Source: JAHQVI01 sp963749875
Lineage (GTDB): Bacteria; Pseudomonadota; Alphaproteobacteria; Rhizobiales; Rhodomicrobiaceae
Assembly: GCA_963749875.1 (NCBI GenBank)
Contig: CAVVOX010000007.1
Location: forward strand, 1 to 64,000
Direction of reading: 5' to 3'
DNA: 64,000 bases
Part shown: positions 52,424-61,276 of the stretch, piece by piece
Position numbering within the stretch: position 1 is the stretch's first letter
Layout of the letters: every line of letters starts with the position of its first letter
Program-made: the position numbers and the translations under genes
Notes under the pieces: generated by a model
What the model saw: the letters and a program-made list of their open reading frames with translations, nothing else
Databases searched by the model: none
Told to the model about the DNA's origin: nothing

Positions 52424-52681
52424 TCATGAAATCGAAGGATTCTTAGAGCGCACGAGTTCAGCAATTTTTTCGATTGTATTCATGTACTTTTCGCTGACTT
52501 CTTGCGGCTCAACCGAAATCGAAAATTGCTCCTCAAGAAATAGTGTGAGCTTCAAAGTTGCCATGGAGTCAAGAATGCCCGTTGTAATTAATGGAGTCAC
52601 CTCCGTAAGTTCATTCGGGTCCTGGCCTTGCAAATAATTTTGCAGCACATGTTTCTTAATAGCAAGTTCAATCGATTCCAT
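52424..52681 (-). CDS. Acyl/peptidyl carrier protein
   Basis: 85 residues with the phosphopantetheine attachment motif ITTGILDSMATLKLTLFLEE, Ser39 being the probable attachment site. The Asp-Ser-Met form matches stand-alone aminoacyl carrier proteins as well as ACPs. It lies between the acyltransferase gene (17 bp upstream) and the adenylation gene, so it is the likely carrier of the activated prolyl and pyrrolyl group. A phosphopantetheinyl transferase must come from elsewhere. Confidence 0.9.
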   Translation of the reverse strand: MESIELAIKKHVLQNYLQGQDPNELTEVTPLITTGILDSMATLKLTLFLEEQFSISVEPQEVSEKYMNTIEKIAELVRSKNPSIS

Positions 52682-52698
52682 CAGAGATATCCTTTACT

Positions 52699-53688
52699 TC
52701 ACTCAGAATAATCTTCCCAAACCATGAGCGCATGGTTCCATCGTCTCTCACGGCCAATATCGAGAACGTACTGAGTTGGCCTCTCCCCCACCGCGTCTTC
52801 TAATGGGTCGATGAGACGGTTCATCGTATCGATTTCGTCGTCAACATTCTCAATGACTGAGCCCCATTTAAGTACAATTGTGCCATCATCTTCCTGCCAG
52901 TAGATACAGCTGACAATGGGGCACCGAGTCAGTTGGGCCAGTTGTACGGCACCTGTTGAGAAGCTGCGACTACGAAATCCTGCGAACGGCCTGCAAAAAG
53001 AGCCCGTCGAACTATTGGGCCACGGAGCATCCACGTGAATGTTGACGACATGTCCAGGTTTCCGCAGACGGTCGAATAGGAGGGTCGCTGCGGATCGGCC
53101 ATGGCCCGTGAATGCAAACTCAAATGGCCGATGCCATACAGAAGACACCGCTTTGAGCATGGTTCCATATTGAAGAAGAATTCTTAAGTCAAACAATGAC
53201 TGGATCTTTTGAGGTGGTGGATGGCCGACTTGAACGAGAGCCCCGGGGCTTACGCATGGGCACGCAGTTGCCTGAAATGCTACCCTCTGAAAATGCCCGG
53301 TTGCCACGATGAAACTCCGTCCCGCTTCTCGAAGGCGAGCGACTGTCTCCGCATTTCGTTCGACAATTCTCCAGTGAGCAACATCCTCCCTTCCGTACAG
53401 AACGCGCTTCAGTATCACGAAGTCCAGAAACGGTCTGGCAAGCCAGCCCCACGTAAGCAAAAAAGAATGATACCGATTCTGCCCAAACGCCCGCCGCATT
53501 CCTCGATAGCTAGTCATCCCGGGAACTGGCAATACTATCAAAGACAGCGAAACTGCTTTGGCGATCTTTAGGGCCCAGCTCCTCGGAAGACAATAAGCAG
53601 CGGGTGCCAGCACCAGTTGCATACACAGAATGCGCAGCAACTCCGACAATTCAGTACTGATGCGGACCAGAATTTGCCTAGGACGCAT
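52699..53688 (-). CDS. LpxL/HtrB-like acyltransferase
   Basis: About 329 residues from the ATG at 53688 (GGGCAGG upstream). A TTG at 53733 gives a longer frame. The protein has an N-terminal hydrophobic segment. The LpxL-type pattern is visible in FIVATGHFQRVAFQ (His132), NIHVDAPWPNSSTGSFCRPF and LAQLTRCPIVSCIYWQEDDG. In canonical LpxL the motif is H-x4-D/E; here position 137 is Ala, so the catalytic acid is missing or supplied elsewhere. The first gene of the adenylation operon, it probably transfers the carrier-bound acyl group to a lipid or glycan acceptor at the membrane. The acceptor is unknown. Confidence 0.75.
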   Translation of the reverse strand: MRPRQILVRISTELSELLRILCMQLVLAPAAYCLPRSWALKIAKAVSLSLIVLPVPGMTSYRGMRRAFGQNRYHSFLLTWGWLARPFLDFVILKRVLYGREDVAHWRIVERNAETVARLREAGRSFIVATGHFQRVAFQATACPCVSPGALVQVGHPPPQKIQSLFDLRILLQYGTMLKAVSSVWHRPFEFAFTGHGRSAATLLFDRLRKPGHVVNIHVDAPWPNSSTGSFCRPFAGFRSRSFSTGAVQLAQLTRCPIVSCIYWQEDDGTIVLKWGSVIENVDDEIDTMNRLIDPLEDAVGERPTQYVLDIGRERRWNHALMVWEDYSE

Positions 53689-53733
53689 ATTCAGAAACCT
53701 GCCCGCATTCCCATTCCCTATCCAACCGAGCAA

Positions 53734-54319
53734 GACCCAGCTCTTCGCGCGTGTAGCGCGGGTGACGGCCTATTCGCCGGCATATCCAATCCAGACGGCG
53801 TTGAGACATGGGGCATCACGATTGGACCTTTTGCAGTTAGCGATGGATCTTGAACCCAATCCAAAAGCTGCAGAGATCTGGCTGATTTGAAGCGCTACGC
53901 TAGGAAACTTTGGTGATTATACTTTCACCAATCCTCGGAGTGGGAGCTCAAATCGAGTTTTAGTTAAGCCTTCCTCCTCCGCCCATCCATGTGTTCTGTC
54001 GCGCCAGTAGCGGACGTTTGAGCTTCACAGCAGATTTCCTTAGGCAGGAGCAACAGACATCCGTTTCAGTTTGCAAATTCACAACGAGTGTGTGGCTGCT
54101 GCACCACAACGAAGGTTGAGGCGAAATGTTAACGTTGGAGCATGTCGACACGTGGAGCATCCTCATGGATGGGGGCAATCCGGAACGATAAGAATTCTGA
54201 CCAGTCGGGGACTGTAAATAATCAATGGTGCACTGCACCCTTGCGTAGCAAAGGAGGGGAAGTTCGTTAGCGCAGTCAATATTTGAGCCAAGCCTGAATT
54301 CGATTAAATCCTTTCATCA
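53734..54319. other. Intergenic region upstream of the adenylation operon
   Basis: About 590 bp, lower in GC than its surroundings. It must hold the operon promoter. I see no convincing gene; an open frame at 53960-54238 on the minus strand has no family resemblance or ribosome site. A local inverted repeat GGTGATTATACTTTCACC (about 53911-53928) is visible. Confidence 0.45.
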
Positions 54320-54425
54320 CTAGCGCAACGCGCGTCCGAATGGACGCGGACAGTTGCGCTAACTTATTGAAATAGATCAACTTAACCTCGTCCAAGTGAT
54401 TCCATTTGAACGAGGGTTGATCTAG
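54320..54425. repeat. Composite two-hairpin palindromic repeat, copy D
   Basis: CTAGCGCAAC (54320) to GTTGCGCTAA, then TAGATCAACTTAACCTCGT pairs with the ACGAGGGTTGATCTA side, ending in CTAG at 54422-54425. Closest to copy B at 26018-26123, with the same 106-bp length. Confidence 0.9.
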
Positions 54426-54557
54426 CGGCCGCTGCGCCCTAAGTAACGAAATAAGTGAGCTGGAATGAACCTTACAAATAAGATTGTTAGTGGCAACAAT
54501 AGCCCGCTCTCGGCGGATCTGTTTCTCTTTCATGCGCCCAATTAAAAGTCCGAGACT

Positions 54558-55799
54558 CTAATGCGCAGCGCCCGAACGCGCCTCGGCACATTTGGATTCA
54601 TACAAGGCGAGGAGCGCGTCACGCCATTCCTCCGGGGTGGGGGCAAGCCGACGTGCCTCCTCAAAGGCACGCCTGCTGATGTTAGCGACAACGTCGTCAT
54701 CTGCGGCTAGATCTGCAATCTGCTGTGCTAGCAACGTCGCATCTGCCGCCGGGCAGGCCAGCCCGAGACCCAGCCGAACGATTTCCTCGGCGATCGGTGC
54801 GGACGTTGATGCGATAACCGGAATACCGCTCATGAGTCCTTCGACTGCGACCAACCCGAAGGTCTCGCGCCATCGGGTTGGTACGACCAAAATCCGAGCG
54901 CTGGCGACGAGTTCGGAGATCTCCCTCTTTGTTCGGTACCCGAGGAATTCTATCTCCGGATATTGGTGCTGTAAGCTCTCTCTGAGAACACCATCTCCAA
55001 TGATTTTGGCCGAGACGCCTGCCTTCCGCACCGCCCGGGCAAGCACATCAATTCCTTTGTCCCGCTCAATCCGTCCTACGAAGAACACATCTTTGTTCCG
55101 TTCGGCTGTAACACGCGTCTCACGCCATGGCACCGCCGGATTTCGGACGACCTTGATTGAATCAGATCTGACACCGCCCCGCTCGAGGTGCGGAATCATG
55201 CCTTCATGAACGGCCACGATTGTTGACCGCGTATGACTAAGATTAAACAAACTCGACCGAACTGTATGCCTAGCCATACGCCATAGCTTGTGTCGGTAAT
55301 TTCGCTTATCACACGAGGATAAAAAACATGATCCGCTCATTGGTTTCAAATCGCATAAGCGCTCATCTTGGTAATGGAAATAGCCTCCGTTTGGACAGAC
55401 CAGAAAGTAATCGTGTGCCGAAATAACAAGACGCGTGGAAACCTTCCGCAACGAAGCGAATATGGAAGGCGAAAGCACCTTATGCCAATTATGTAGATGG
55501 TAAATTGTTCCCGGCGTATCATGCTCAGCGATCCACTGCTCAATGAATCGCTGAGCGCCTGCGCTATAAAGACCTCGGAAGGCGGCAGCTGCTCGATTAC
55601 CCTCCAATATATGCTTCCCGCCGAAGCCTAAGACCTCGGCTCCCCATTCCGCCAATTTTGGATTGCCGCCATCATCACCTGTTAGAACAGTTACTTGGAT
55701 CCCGCGCTCGCAGAACATTTTCACGGAGCTGAGCGCAATTACCGCCGCCCCACCCGAATCGGTTGTGTCATCGTTGATCACGACGATTCTTTCAATCAT
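54558..55799 (-). CDS. Glycosyltransferase family 4
   Basis: 413 residues with the GT-B fold. The N-terminal domain starts IERIVVINDDTTDSGGAAVI. The C-terminal donor domain shows DVFFVGRIERDKGIDVLARA and the GT4 signature RWRETFGLVAVEGLMSGIPV (E-x7-E). It adds a sugar from a nucleotide donor to a lipid-linked or surface glycan in the cytoplasm. A Cys-rich stretch near residue 150 (CDLKPMSGSCFLSSCDKR) is often seen in this subgroup. Donor and acceptor are unknown. It is divergent from the next GT4 gene. Confidence 0.9.
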   Translation of the reverse strand: MIERIVVINDDTTDSGGAAVIALSSVKMFCERGIQVTVLTGDDGGNPKLAEWGAEVLGFGGKHILEGNRAAAAFRGLYSAGAQRFIEQWIAEHDTPGTIYHLHNWHKVLSPSIFASLRKVSTRLVISAHDYFLVCPNGGYFHYQDERLCDLKPMSGSCFLSSCDKRNYRHKLWRMARHTVRSSLFNLSHTRSTIVAVHEGMIPHLERGGVRSDSIKVVRNPAVPWRETRVTAERNKDVFFVGRIERDKGIDVLARAVRKAGVSAKIIGDGVLRESLQHQYPEIEFLGYRTKREISELVASARILVVPTRWRETFGLVAVEGLMSGIPVIASTSAPIAEEIVRLGLGLACPAADATLLAQQIADLAADDDVVANISRRAFEEARRLAPTPEEWRDALLALYESKCAEARSGAAH

Positions 55800-56003
55800 T
55801 CGAAATCCGCTCCAAAGCTGGAAGCTCCCAACCTGAAATAGGTTGCGGCAACAGGCGACATGTCGGACTTAGAAGAATATTCACGCGCCCCGGATAATTC
55901 TTCCTTGATCTATCAAATCCGCTGAGTATCAAGTGCCCTAAAGAAAGATATCAGCCGCGGCCGGCGCGTCTGATTTCACCCATTAGAGTTCGAAACGAAC
56001 GAA

Positions 56004-57179
56004 ATGAACATAATCCCGGTTAGGCCCCCCACCACCACATGTTCTCCAACAATGCCTGATCAGAAGTTTACGCAAGGCCGCGCTCGTATTTGGACCATTA
56101 ATGGTGATTTCGTCGCTCTTAAGCCCACTGGCGTACCCCGTTATGCGAGAGAAGTGACTTTGGCTCTAGACCAGCTCATTAGCCAAGGCCACCCATTGAC
56201 CCAGAATTTATCGGTTCAGATCATTCTCCCGCGCCCTATCCAAGACTTGCCCCTGCAAGAAATTCAGCATCATGTGCTACCGGAATTCAATAAGCCTCGG
56301 ATACCACAATTCTGGGCGCAATTTCAGCTCCCCTGGAAGGTACGTGGGGGTCTCATAAGTTTTTGTAACCTCGCGCCGCTATTCGCAAGACGGCACATCG
56401 TTTGTATTCACGATGTTTATTCTTGGACGGAACCGAAGAGTTTCAGCTTCGGATTTCGACTGGCTCACCGGGTTATCCTTCCCGGTCTCGGCCGTCTCGC
56501 GCAAGCCGTCACTACAGTTTCTACGCTCTCCCGTGATCAGCTTGTTCACTACAATGTCGTCCCGGAGCACAAGATTGTAGTAACCTATAATGGTGCAGAT
56601 CATGCGATGAGGTGGCGTTCCGAGGTGTCAAAATTGCGATTGGGCAGTCGGCCGTTCTGCTTCTGTATCGGTCGGAAAGAACAACACAAGAATATGGAGC
56701 TCATCTGGCGTATTGCGCCGGCACTCGATAGGCTTGGACTTGACGTGTATATGGCCGGAGATCTTAGCGAATCTACGCTGTCCTCATATGGCGGTGATCG
56801 GCCGCCAAATATACGTCTGCTCGGCCGAATTAGCGACGACGATCTGGCCAAAGCATTTCACTCTGCGCTTTGTTTTCTGTTTCCTTCACGTATAGAGGGC
56901 TTTGGGCTTCCCGCCGTCGAGGCTATGACCTGCGGCTGTCCTGTCGTTGCTGCCGATGCTCCGTGTTTGCCGGAAGTGTTGGGAGAGGCCGCGCTTTACG
57001 CAAGACCGGACGACGCGGCCGGTTGGATCACGGCAATTAGCCGCTTACATCAATCTCCTGATCTCCGCCGCGATCTGGTGGGCCGCGGCCACGTGCAAGC
57101 GACAAAATATAGCTGGCGGGGCATCGCGGAAATTTATCTGCGCCTAATGGCGGCGGCGGACGGCATAGCTCCTATTTAG
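56004..57179 (+). CDS. Glycosyltransferase family 4 (mannosyltransferase-like)
   Basis: 391 residues (an in-frame ATG at 56052 is a possible alternative). N-terminal domain: WTINGDFVALKPTGVPRYAR, then VCIHDVYSWTEPKSFSFGFR. C-terminal domain: FCFCIGRKEQHKNMELIWRI and the donor-binding signature PSRIEGFGLPAVEAMTCGCP, followed by LPEVLGEAALYARPDDAAGW. This is the GT4 subgroup that often uses GDP-mannose, which fits the nearby GDP-mannose enzyme gene. It overlaps the convergent polymerase gene by 8 bp. Confidence 0.88.
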   Translation: MNIIPVRPPTTTCSPTMPDQKFTQGRARIWTINGDFVALKPTGVPRYAREVTLALDQLISQGHPLTQNLSVQIILPRPIQDLPLQEIQHHVLPEFNKPRIPQFWAQFQLPWKVRGGLISFCNLAPLFARRHIVCIHDVYSWTEPKSFSFGFRLAHRVILPGLGRLAQAVTTVSTLSRDQLVHYNVVPEHKIVVTYNGADHAMRWRSEVSKLRLGSRPFCFCIGRKEQHKNMELIWRIAPALDRLGLDVYMAGDLSESTLSSYGGDRPPNIRLLGRISDDDLAKAFHSALCFLFPSRIEGFGLPAVEAMTCGCPVVAADAPCLPEVLGEAALYARPDDAAGWITAISRLHQSPDLRRDLVGRGHVQATKYSWRGIAEIYLRLMAAADGIAPI

Positions 57180-58620
57180 GACGAGCCGCCGCGCCCAAAT
57201 AAGCGCTTCGCTTCGCGTATAGGTTCTCAGAAGAAACCGGCATAGCTGTTTGCGCTTCGGACAGCCGCCGGCAGGCCAATATTGTACTTAAGCCAATGAA
57301 AAACAGAATGCCCGGGTCGGCTCCGGACCCGGCGATACAGATGCCTATCAACTGCGCGATTACAGCGGCCCGGACAGCGGCAGCGAAGACAAAGATTTCC
57401 GCAGTTTCCAGCGATCGCCGTTGTCTCCCCATGCCTCGAAATACGACCAAAAGCAGGAATATTATTGCAAGCGTGCCGATAGTTCCGAGCTGGGAAAGAA
57501 CGGAAATTATCCAGCTCGATGAGCGCGAACTTCCCATACCTATGCCAAGTCCACTGCTGTCCAGAAAAGACTGCAAGCTTCTGATGTTCCAATAGTTGCG
57601 CTCTTGCGCTGACCCGGAGGATGCCTTGTCGAGAATTGTTGTCTGCACGAGCTCTACGATCGGGTCGAACAACCGCTCGTTATAGAGGAAGATCCCGGCA
57701 ATCATAATCATTGCACATACGCCGAGAACAATGAGGAGAAGGTCATCTGATGTGAATCGGTTCCTAAGCGCAGACCGGGTGAGCGTGGTGAAGGGAGCAA
57801 GGGAAAGGATCGCCAACCCAGCATATGCTGTGCTTGACGTGGATAGAAGCAGAAGTATCAAAAGAACAATCGTGAGCGCAAACGCAATTGAAGACTTTGC
57901 GTGCCTCCAATAAACATAGGTAAATGCGAGACACGTCAGGGTGGTGCCCCCGAAAGCAGAGGCCTCAGAAAACCCACCCGCGATACGCCAAAAACCAGCC
58001 TGTTCAACCGCTGTCAGCAGGGAATAACTTGCAGTCCTTATGGGCAGCAATACATCTCCTGCCCCGGCAAGCTTAGCAGCCAGATCGATGCTTCCCAGCG
58101 CAGCATTGGTGATGACGAAAACGAAGAAACCGCGCCGGACGAATCGAAGATACCCTTGGTGCAAAAGGAGTATGCTGAAGGCAAAAAAGGTGATGCTTCC
58201 AAGTGCGAAGTAGGCAGACTGCGTAATGTTTCCAGAGGTTGGCGCAAGGGGGAGCTCGGTCGGCGCCCCTTCGACTACGACAAACGCCGTCGTCTGACCC
58301 GCAAACAGGCGAGGAAATATGAGCGCACTGACGACCGCGTATCCGGCGAGCAGTAGCACAACCCAGGCTGCTGGAAACTGTGTCAACACGACACCAAGTT
58401 CGCGTAGCACGTTTCTACGAAGTGCAACGATACAAATGAGGCCAGCGGCGAACAGCGTATAAATGAGAGGCGACGAACCGCCTAAGGCGGTCAGCGTTGC
58501 GAACGCCGTCGAGCCGAATGGCAGCGATGCAAAAAGGCCGATAATGAGGGGCGCACCCAGCAAATAGCCGATGAGAAGCAAAGATGCCGCGACGATAAGC
58601 CCCTCGATCGACGGTATCAC
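57172..58620 (-). CDS. O-antigen polymerase/ligase-like membrane protein
   Basis: 482 residues, GTG start. About 10-12 hydrophobic segments with a large periplasmic loop (about 95-140) and a second loop around FDPIVELVQTTILDKASSGS and WNIRSLQSFLDSSGLGIGMG. The latter resembles the G-x-G-x(n) loop of Wzy/WaaL O-antigen ligase families. It probably polymerises or transfers glycan repeat units on the periplasmic side. The C-terminal tail is soluble. Polymerase against ligase cannot be decided. Confidence 0.78.
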   Translation of the reverse strand: MIPSIEGLIVAASLLLIGYLLGAPLIIGLFASLPFGSTAFATLTALGGSSPLIYTLFAAGLICIVALRRNVLRELGVVLTQFPAAWVVLLLAGYAVVSALIFPRLFAGQTTAFVVVEGAPTELPLAPTSGNITQSAYFALGSITFFAFSILLLHQGYLRFVRRGFFVFVITNAALGSIDLAAKLAGAGDVLLPIRTASYSLLTAVEQAGFWRIAGGFSEASAFGGTTLTCLAFTYVYWRHAKSSIAFALTIVLLILLLLSTSSTAYAGLAILSLAPFTTLTRSALRNRFTSDDLLLIVLGVCAMIMIAGIFLYNERLFDPIVELVQTTILDKASSGSAQERNYWNIRSLQSFLDSSGLGIGMGSSRSSSWIISVLSQLGTIGTLAIIFLLLVVFRGMGRQRRSLETAEIFVFAAAVRAAVIAQLIGICIAGSGADPGILFFIGLSTILACRRLSEAQTAMPVSSENLYAKRSAYLGAAARPK

Positions 58621-58677
58621 TGTGGATTGCGCCTCATCGCTGAGAACGGCGGCACGGGGGCTGAAAGACAGCCGTCC

Positions 58678-60126
58678 CTATTTCGTCTCATGTGCCCCGC
58701 GGTGATAAATATCGTCCTTACGCAGGATGTCATCCTCGCCGAGATAGCTGCCGATCTGGACCTCGATGATTTCTAACGGAACTTTCCCCGGATTTTCTAG
58801 CTGATGCCACTGGGTGGCAGAGATATAAACCAACTCATTTTCGCAAACCAGCTTTTGCTCTTGATCGCAAGTCACCATGGCCGTTCCTTTGACCACCACC
58901 CAATGCTCGGATCGATGGTGGTGCATCTGGAGCGACAATTGCGCGCCCGGCTTCACATGCAGCAGCTTGACCTGAAAGCGCGGCCCAAGACTCAATGTCT
59001 CGAAATAGCCCCAAGGCCGGTAATTGCGGACATGCTGCTCATGCTCACGCCGGTTCGACCGCTTGAGCTGTGCAACCAGCTTGCCGACATCCTGCGCCCG
59101 ATCCTGTTTCGCCACCAGCATGGCGTCCGGAGTATGGACGATGATCAGATCGTCCACTCCTAGCGTCGAAACCAGCGCACCTTGGGAGTGGACATAGCTG
59201 TTGTGGGTATCGACGAGCATGGTGTCACCCCGCGTGACATTGCCGTCCGCGTCGTGCTGCGACACCTCCCACATCGAATTCCACGAACCGAGATCGCTCC
59301 AGGACACATCAAGCGGCAGCATGGCCGCCCTGGACGTCTTCTCCATGACGGCATAGTCGACCGAGATGTTGGGACACTGGGCATAGGCTGCACCGTCGAG
59401 CCGCCGAAAGCCGAGGTCGAGTTCGGCGGCATTAAGCGCCGCCCGCGCATATTCGACGATGTCGGGGGAAAAGTGGCTCAGCTCATCCAGAAATACTGCG
59501 GCAGGCAGCACGAAGATCCCGCTGTTCCAGAAATAGCTGCCATCTGCCAGATAGCGTTCGGCGGTCGGCAGATCAGGCTTTTCGACGAAGGTTTCGACCT
59601 GCCAGCCGCTGTCCTCAGTGCCGTTGAGCAAACGACCTTTCCGAATATAGCCATAGCCCGTATGCGGAGCATTGGGTTTAATTCCGAACAGCACGAGATT
59701 GCCTTCGGCCGCAATCTGACTCGCCCGGTTGACAGCGCTCGCAAATCCGCCCGCATCGTCAATGACATGATCGGACGGCATAACGGCGAGAACGGCATCC
59801 GGCGACTGCTCAATGATCGACAAAGCCGCAGCCGCGATCGCAGGAGCGGTATTCCGCGCCATCGGCTCAAGAAGGATTTCCCGCGGTTCGACGCCCGCGC
59901 GGTCGAGTTCCTCTCGCAGCAGAAATCGATGATCGTTGTTGCACAAGAGGGTCGGCGCGGCAAAACCCAGATCGGGCGTAAGCCTTCGCAGGGTCGCGGC
60001 GATCAATGTCCCGTCGCCGCCATTCAGAAATGGAATAAATTGCTTCGGATACATAGCACGCGACAGCGGCCACAGCCGGGTCCCTGAGCCGCCGCAAAGA
60101 ATTACCGGAAAGACTTGCGTTGCCAT
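58678..60126 (-). CDS. manC: Mannose-1-phosphate guanylyltransferase / mannose-6-phosphate isomerase
   Basis: 482 residues, bifunctional type II enzyme. The nucleotidyltransferase domain starts FPVILCGGSGTRLWPLSRAM followed by YPKQFIPF. A C-terminal cupin isomerase domain is marked by YRPWGYFETLSLGPRFQVKL and QMHHHRSEHWVVVKGTA. It makes GDP-mannose for the neighbouring glycosyltransferases. Family names in use are ManC, CpsB, XanB and AlgA. It is 51 bp from the polymerase gene on the same strand, so probably in one transcript. Confidence 0.93.
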   Translation of the reverse strand: MATQVFPVILCGGSGTRLWPLSRAMYPKQFIPFLNGGDGTLIAATLRRLTPDLGFAAPTLLCNNDHRFLLREELDRAGVEPREILLEPMARNTAPAIAAAALSIIEQSPDAVLAVMPSDHVIDDAGGFASAVNRASQIAAEGNLVLFGIKPNAPHTGYGYIRKGRLLNGTEDSGWQVETFVEKPDLPTAERYLADGSYFWNSGIFVLPAAVFLDELSHFSPDIVEYARAALNAAELDLGFRRLDGAAYAQCPNISVDYAVMEKTSRAAMLPLDVSWSDLGSWNSMWEVSQHDADGNVTRGDTMLVDTHNSYVHSQGALVSTLGVDDLIIVHTPDAMLVAKQDRAQDVGKLVAQLKRSNRREHEQHVRNYRPWGYFETLSLGPRFQVKLLHVKPGAQLSLQMHHHRSEHWVVVKGTAMVTCDQEQKLVCENELVYISATQWHQLENPGKVPLEIIEVQIGSYLGEDDILRKDDIYHRGAHETK

Positions 60127-60441
60127 TGCCTTGTCCGCCTCACTTCTTTTGCAAATATGCTTATAGGCTGGTATCAGCCCTGCTAATAACGCAAATCTTC
60201 ATTAGACTGAGACGAATATATGCGCTTTTCCGAAATTTCCGTGAGCGGATGGCTCAAATAACCAAAATTCTTGCGGTGGCTCATAGCACCGCGGATGAAA
60301 AGCAGAAACACGAGCCCCCTGCTCGCGCAAGGATTCGGATCTGCTTACACGATCGCTGATGATAAGGTCGACCCCGGCCCATGGAAGGATCAATGATGAG
60401 CCGGCGGGTCGCAAAAGACGATATATGCGCCTCGTGACAGA
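60127..60441. other. Intergenic region, no gene recognised
   Basis: About 315 bp between manC and the sugar transferase remnant, on which strand both run left. No convincing ORF. Part may hold the promoter of manC. Confidence 0.4.
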
Positions 60442-61276
60442 TCAGGATGTTTCATCAAATTTCAGGACTGCGGGAATGGTCCTCAACAGGATGCGCAGGT
60501 CAAGCAGGAACGACCAGCGGCGGACATAATATCGATCGCATTTGATGCGGTGAGCATAACTCGTTCCACTGCGCCCGTTCACCTGCCACAGGCCGGTCAG
60601 GCCCGGCTTGGCCCTTATATAATCGCGCGCCGCCGGCCCATACCGATCCGTCAATTCTCTCATCGGGACGGGTCTCGGGCCTATGCAACTCATATCGCCG
60701 CGCAGGATATTGAAGAGCTGCGGCAATTCATCGAGAACTCGATTTCCGGAGAATATGCCCGAGCGGAGTGACGCGGGGGTCTGCCTTCAGCTTCTGAGTC
60801 TCCGACCAACTTCGTGCAGCCTCCGGACAATCCTCAAGATGACGCCGCAAACACGCATCTGCATTCGTCACCATGGTGCGGAATTTAAAGCAACGAAACA
60901 AGTCCAGCCCGAATCCAACTCGCTGCTGCCAAAACAGAATGGGCCTGCCCATAGTCAGGTAGATCAGACCGGCGACGACCATCATGATCGGCGCCATCAG
61001 AATGATGGACGTCAAGGAAATCATGACGTCTAAGGCCCGCTTACCCCATCCGCCGATGGGCCGGCTGTAAGCCGCAAGCAGCGCCTCAGCAGGCCAATTC
61101 ATCGTAGCAGCAGACTGCATTTGGCCAAAAGCGGCAGGACGAATGATTGATTTACATTCTGCTATATTTCGATCTGCATTTTCGCGGTCGCGAAGTGCAA
61201 ATCCCTGGCTGTTAGCGGTGGCTTCACCATGCTTCTCGGCAAAATTACGTGCCACCAACTCAGAAACCGATGCCAT
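60442..61276 (-). pseudogene. Undecaprenyl-phosphate sugar transferase (ExoY-like), frameshifted
   Basis: Two abutting minus-strand frames make one bacterial sugar-transferase (PF02397-type). The first carries the membrane helix and catalytic start (RALDVMISLTSIILMAPIMM, ILFWQQRVGFGLDLFRCFKF, then RTMVTNADACL). It ends RKSSSR at a TGA near 60728-60730. The second continues LPQLFNILRGDMSCIGPRPV and AKPGLTGLWQVNGRSG. One extra base at the run AGTTCTCGATG (about 60735) explains the break: AGT CTC GAT GAA would restore SLDELPQL. It starts the assembly of a lipid-linked glycan, so loss would stop this locus unless a paralogue exists. Confidence 0.85.

Noticed and set aside
53960..54238. Minus-strand frame of 92 codons
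   Set aside because: No ribosome site and no recognisable domain; lies in an intergenic AT-rich area.
14233..54425. The dispersed palindromes as a CRISPR array
   Set aside because: Units are kilobases apart, lack regular spacers and have no cas genes nearby.
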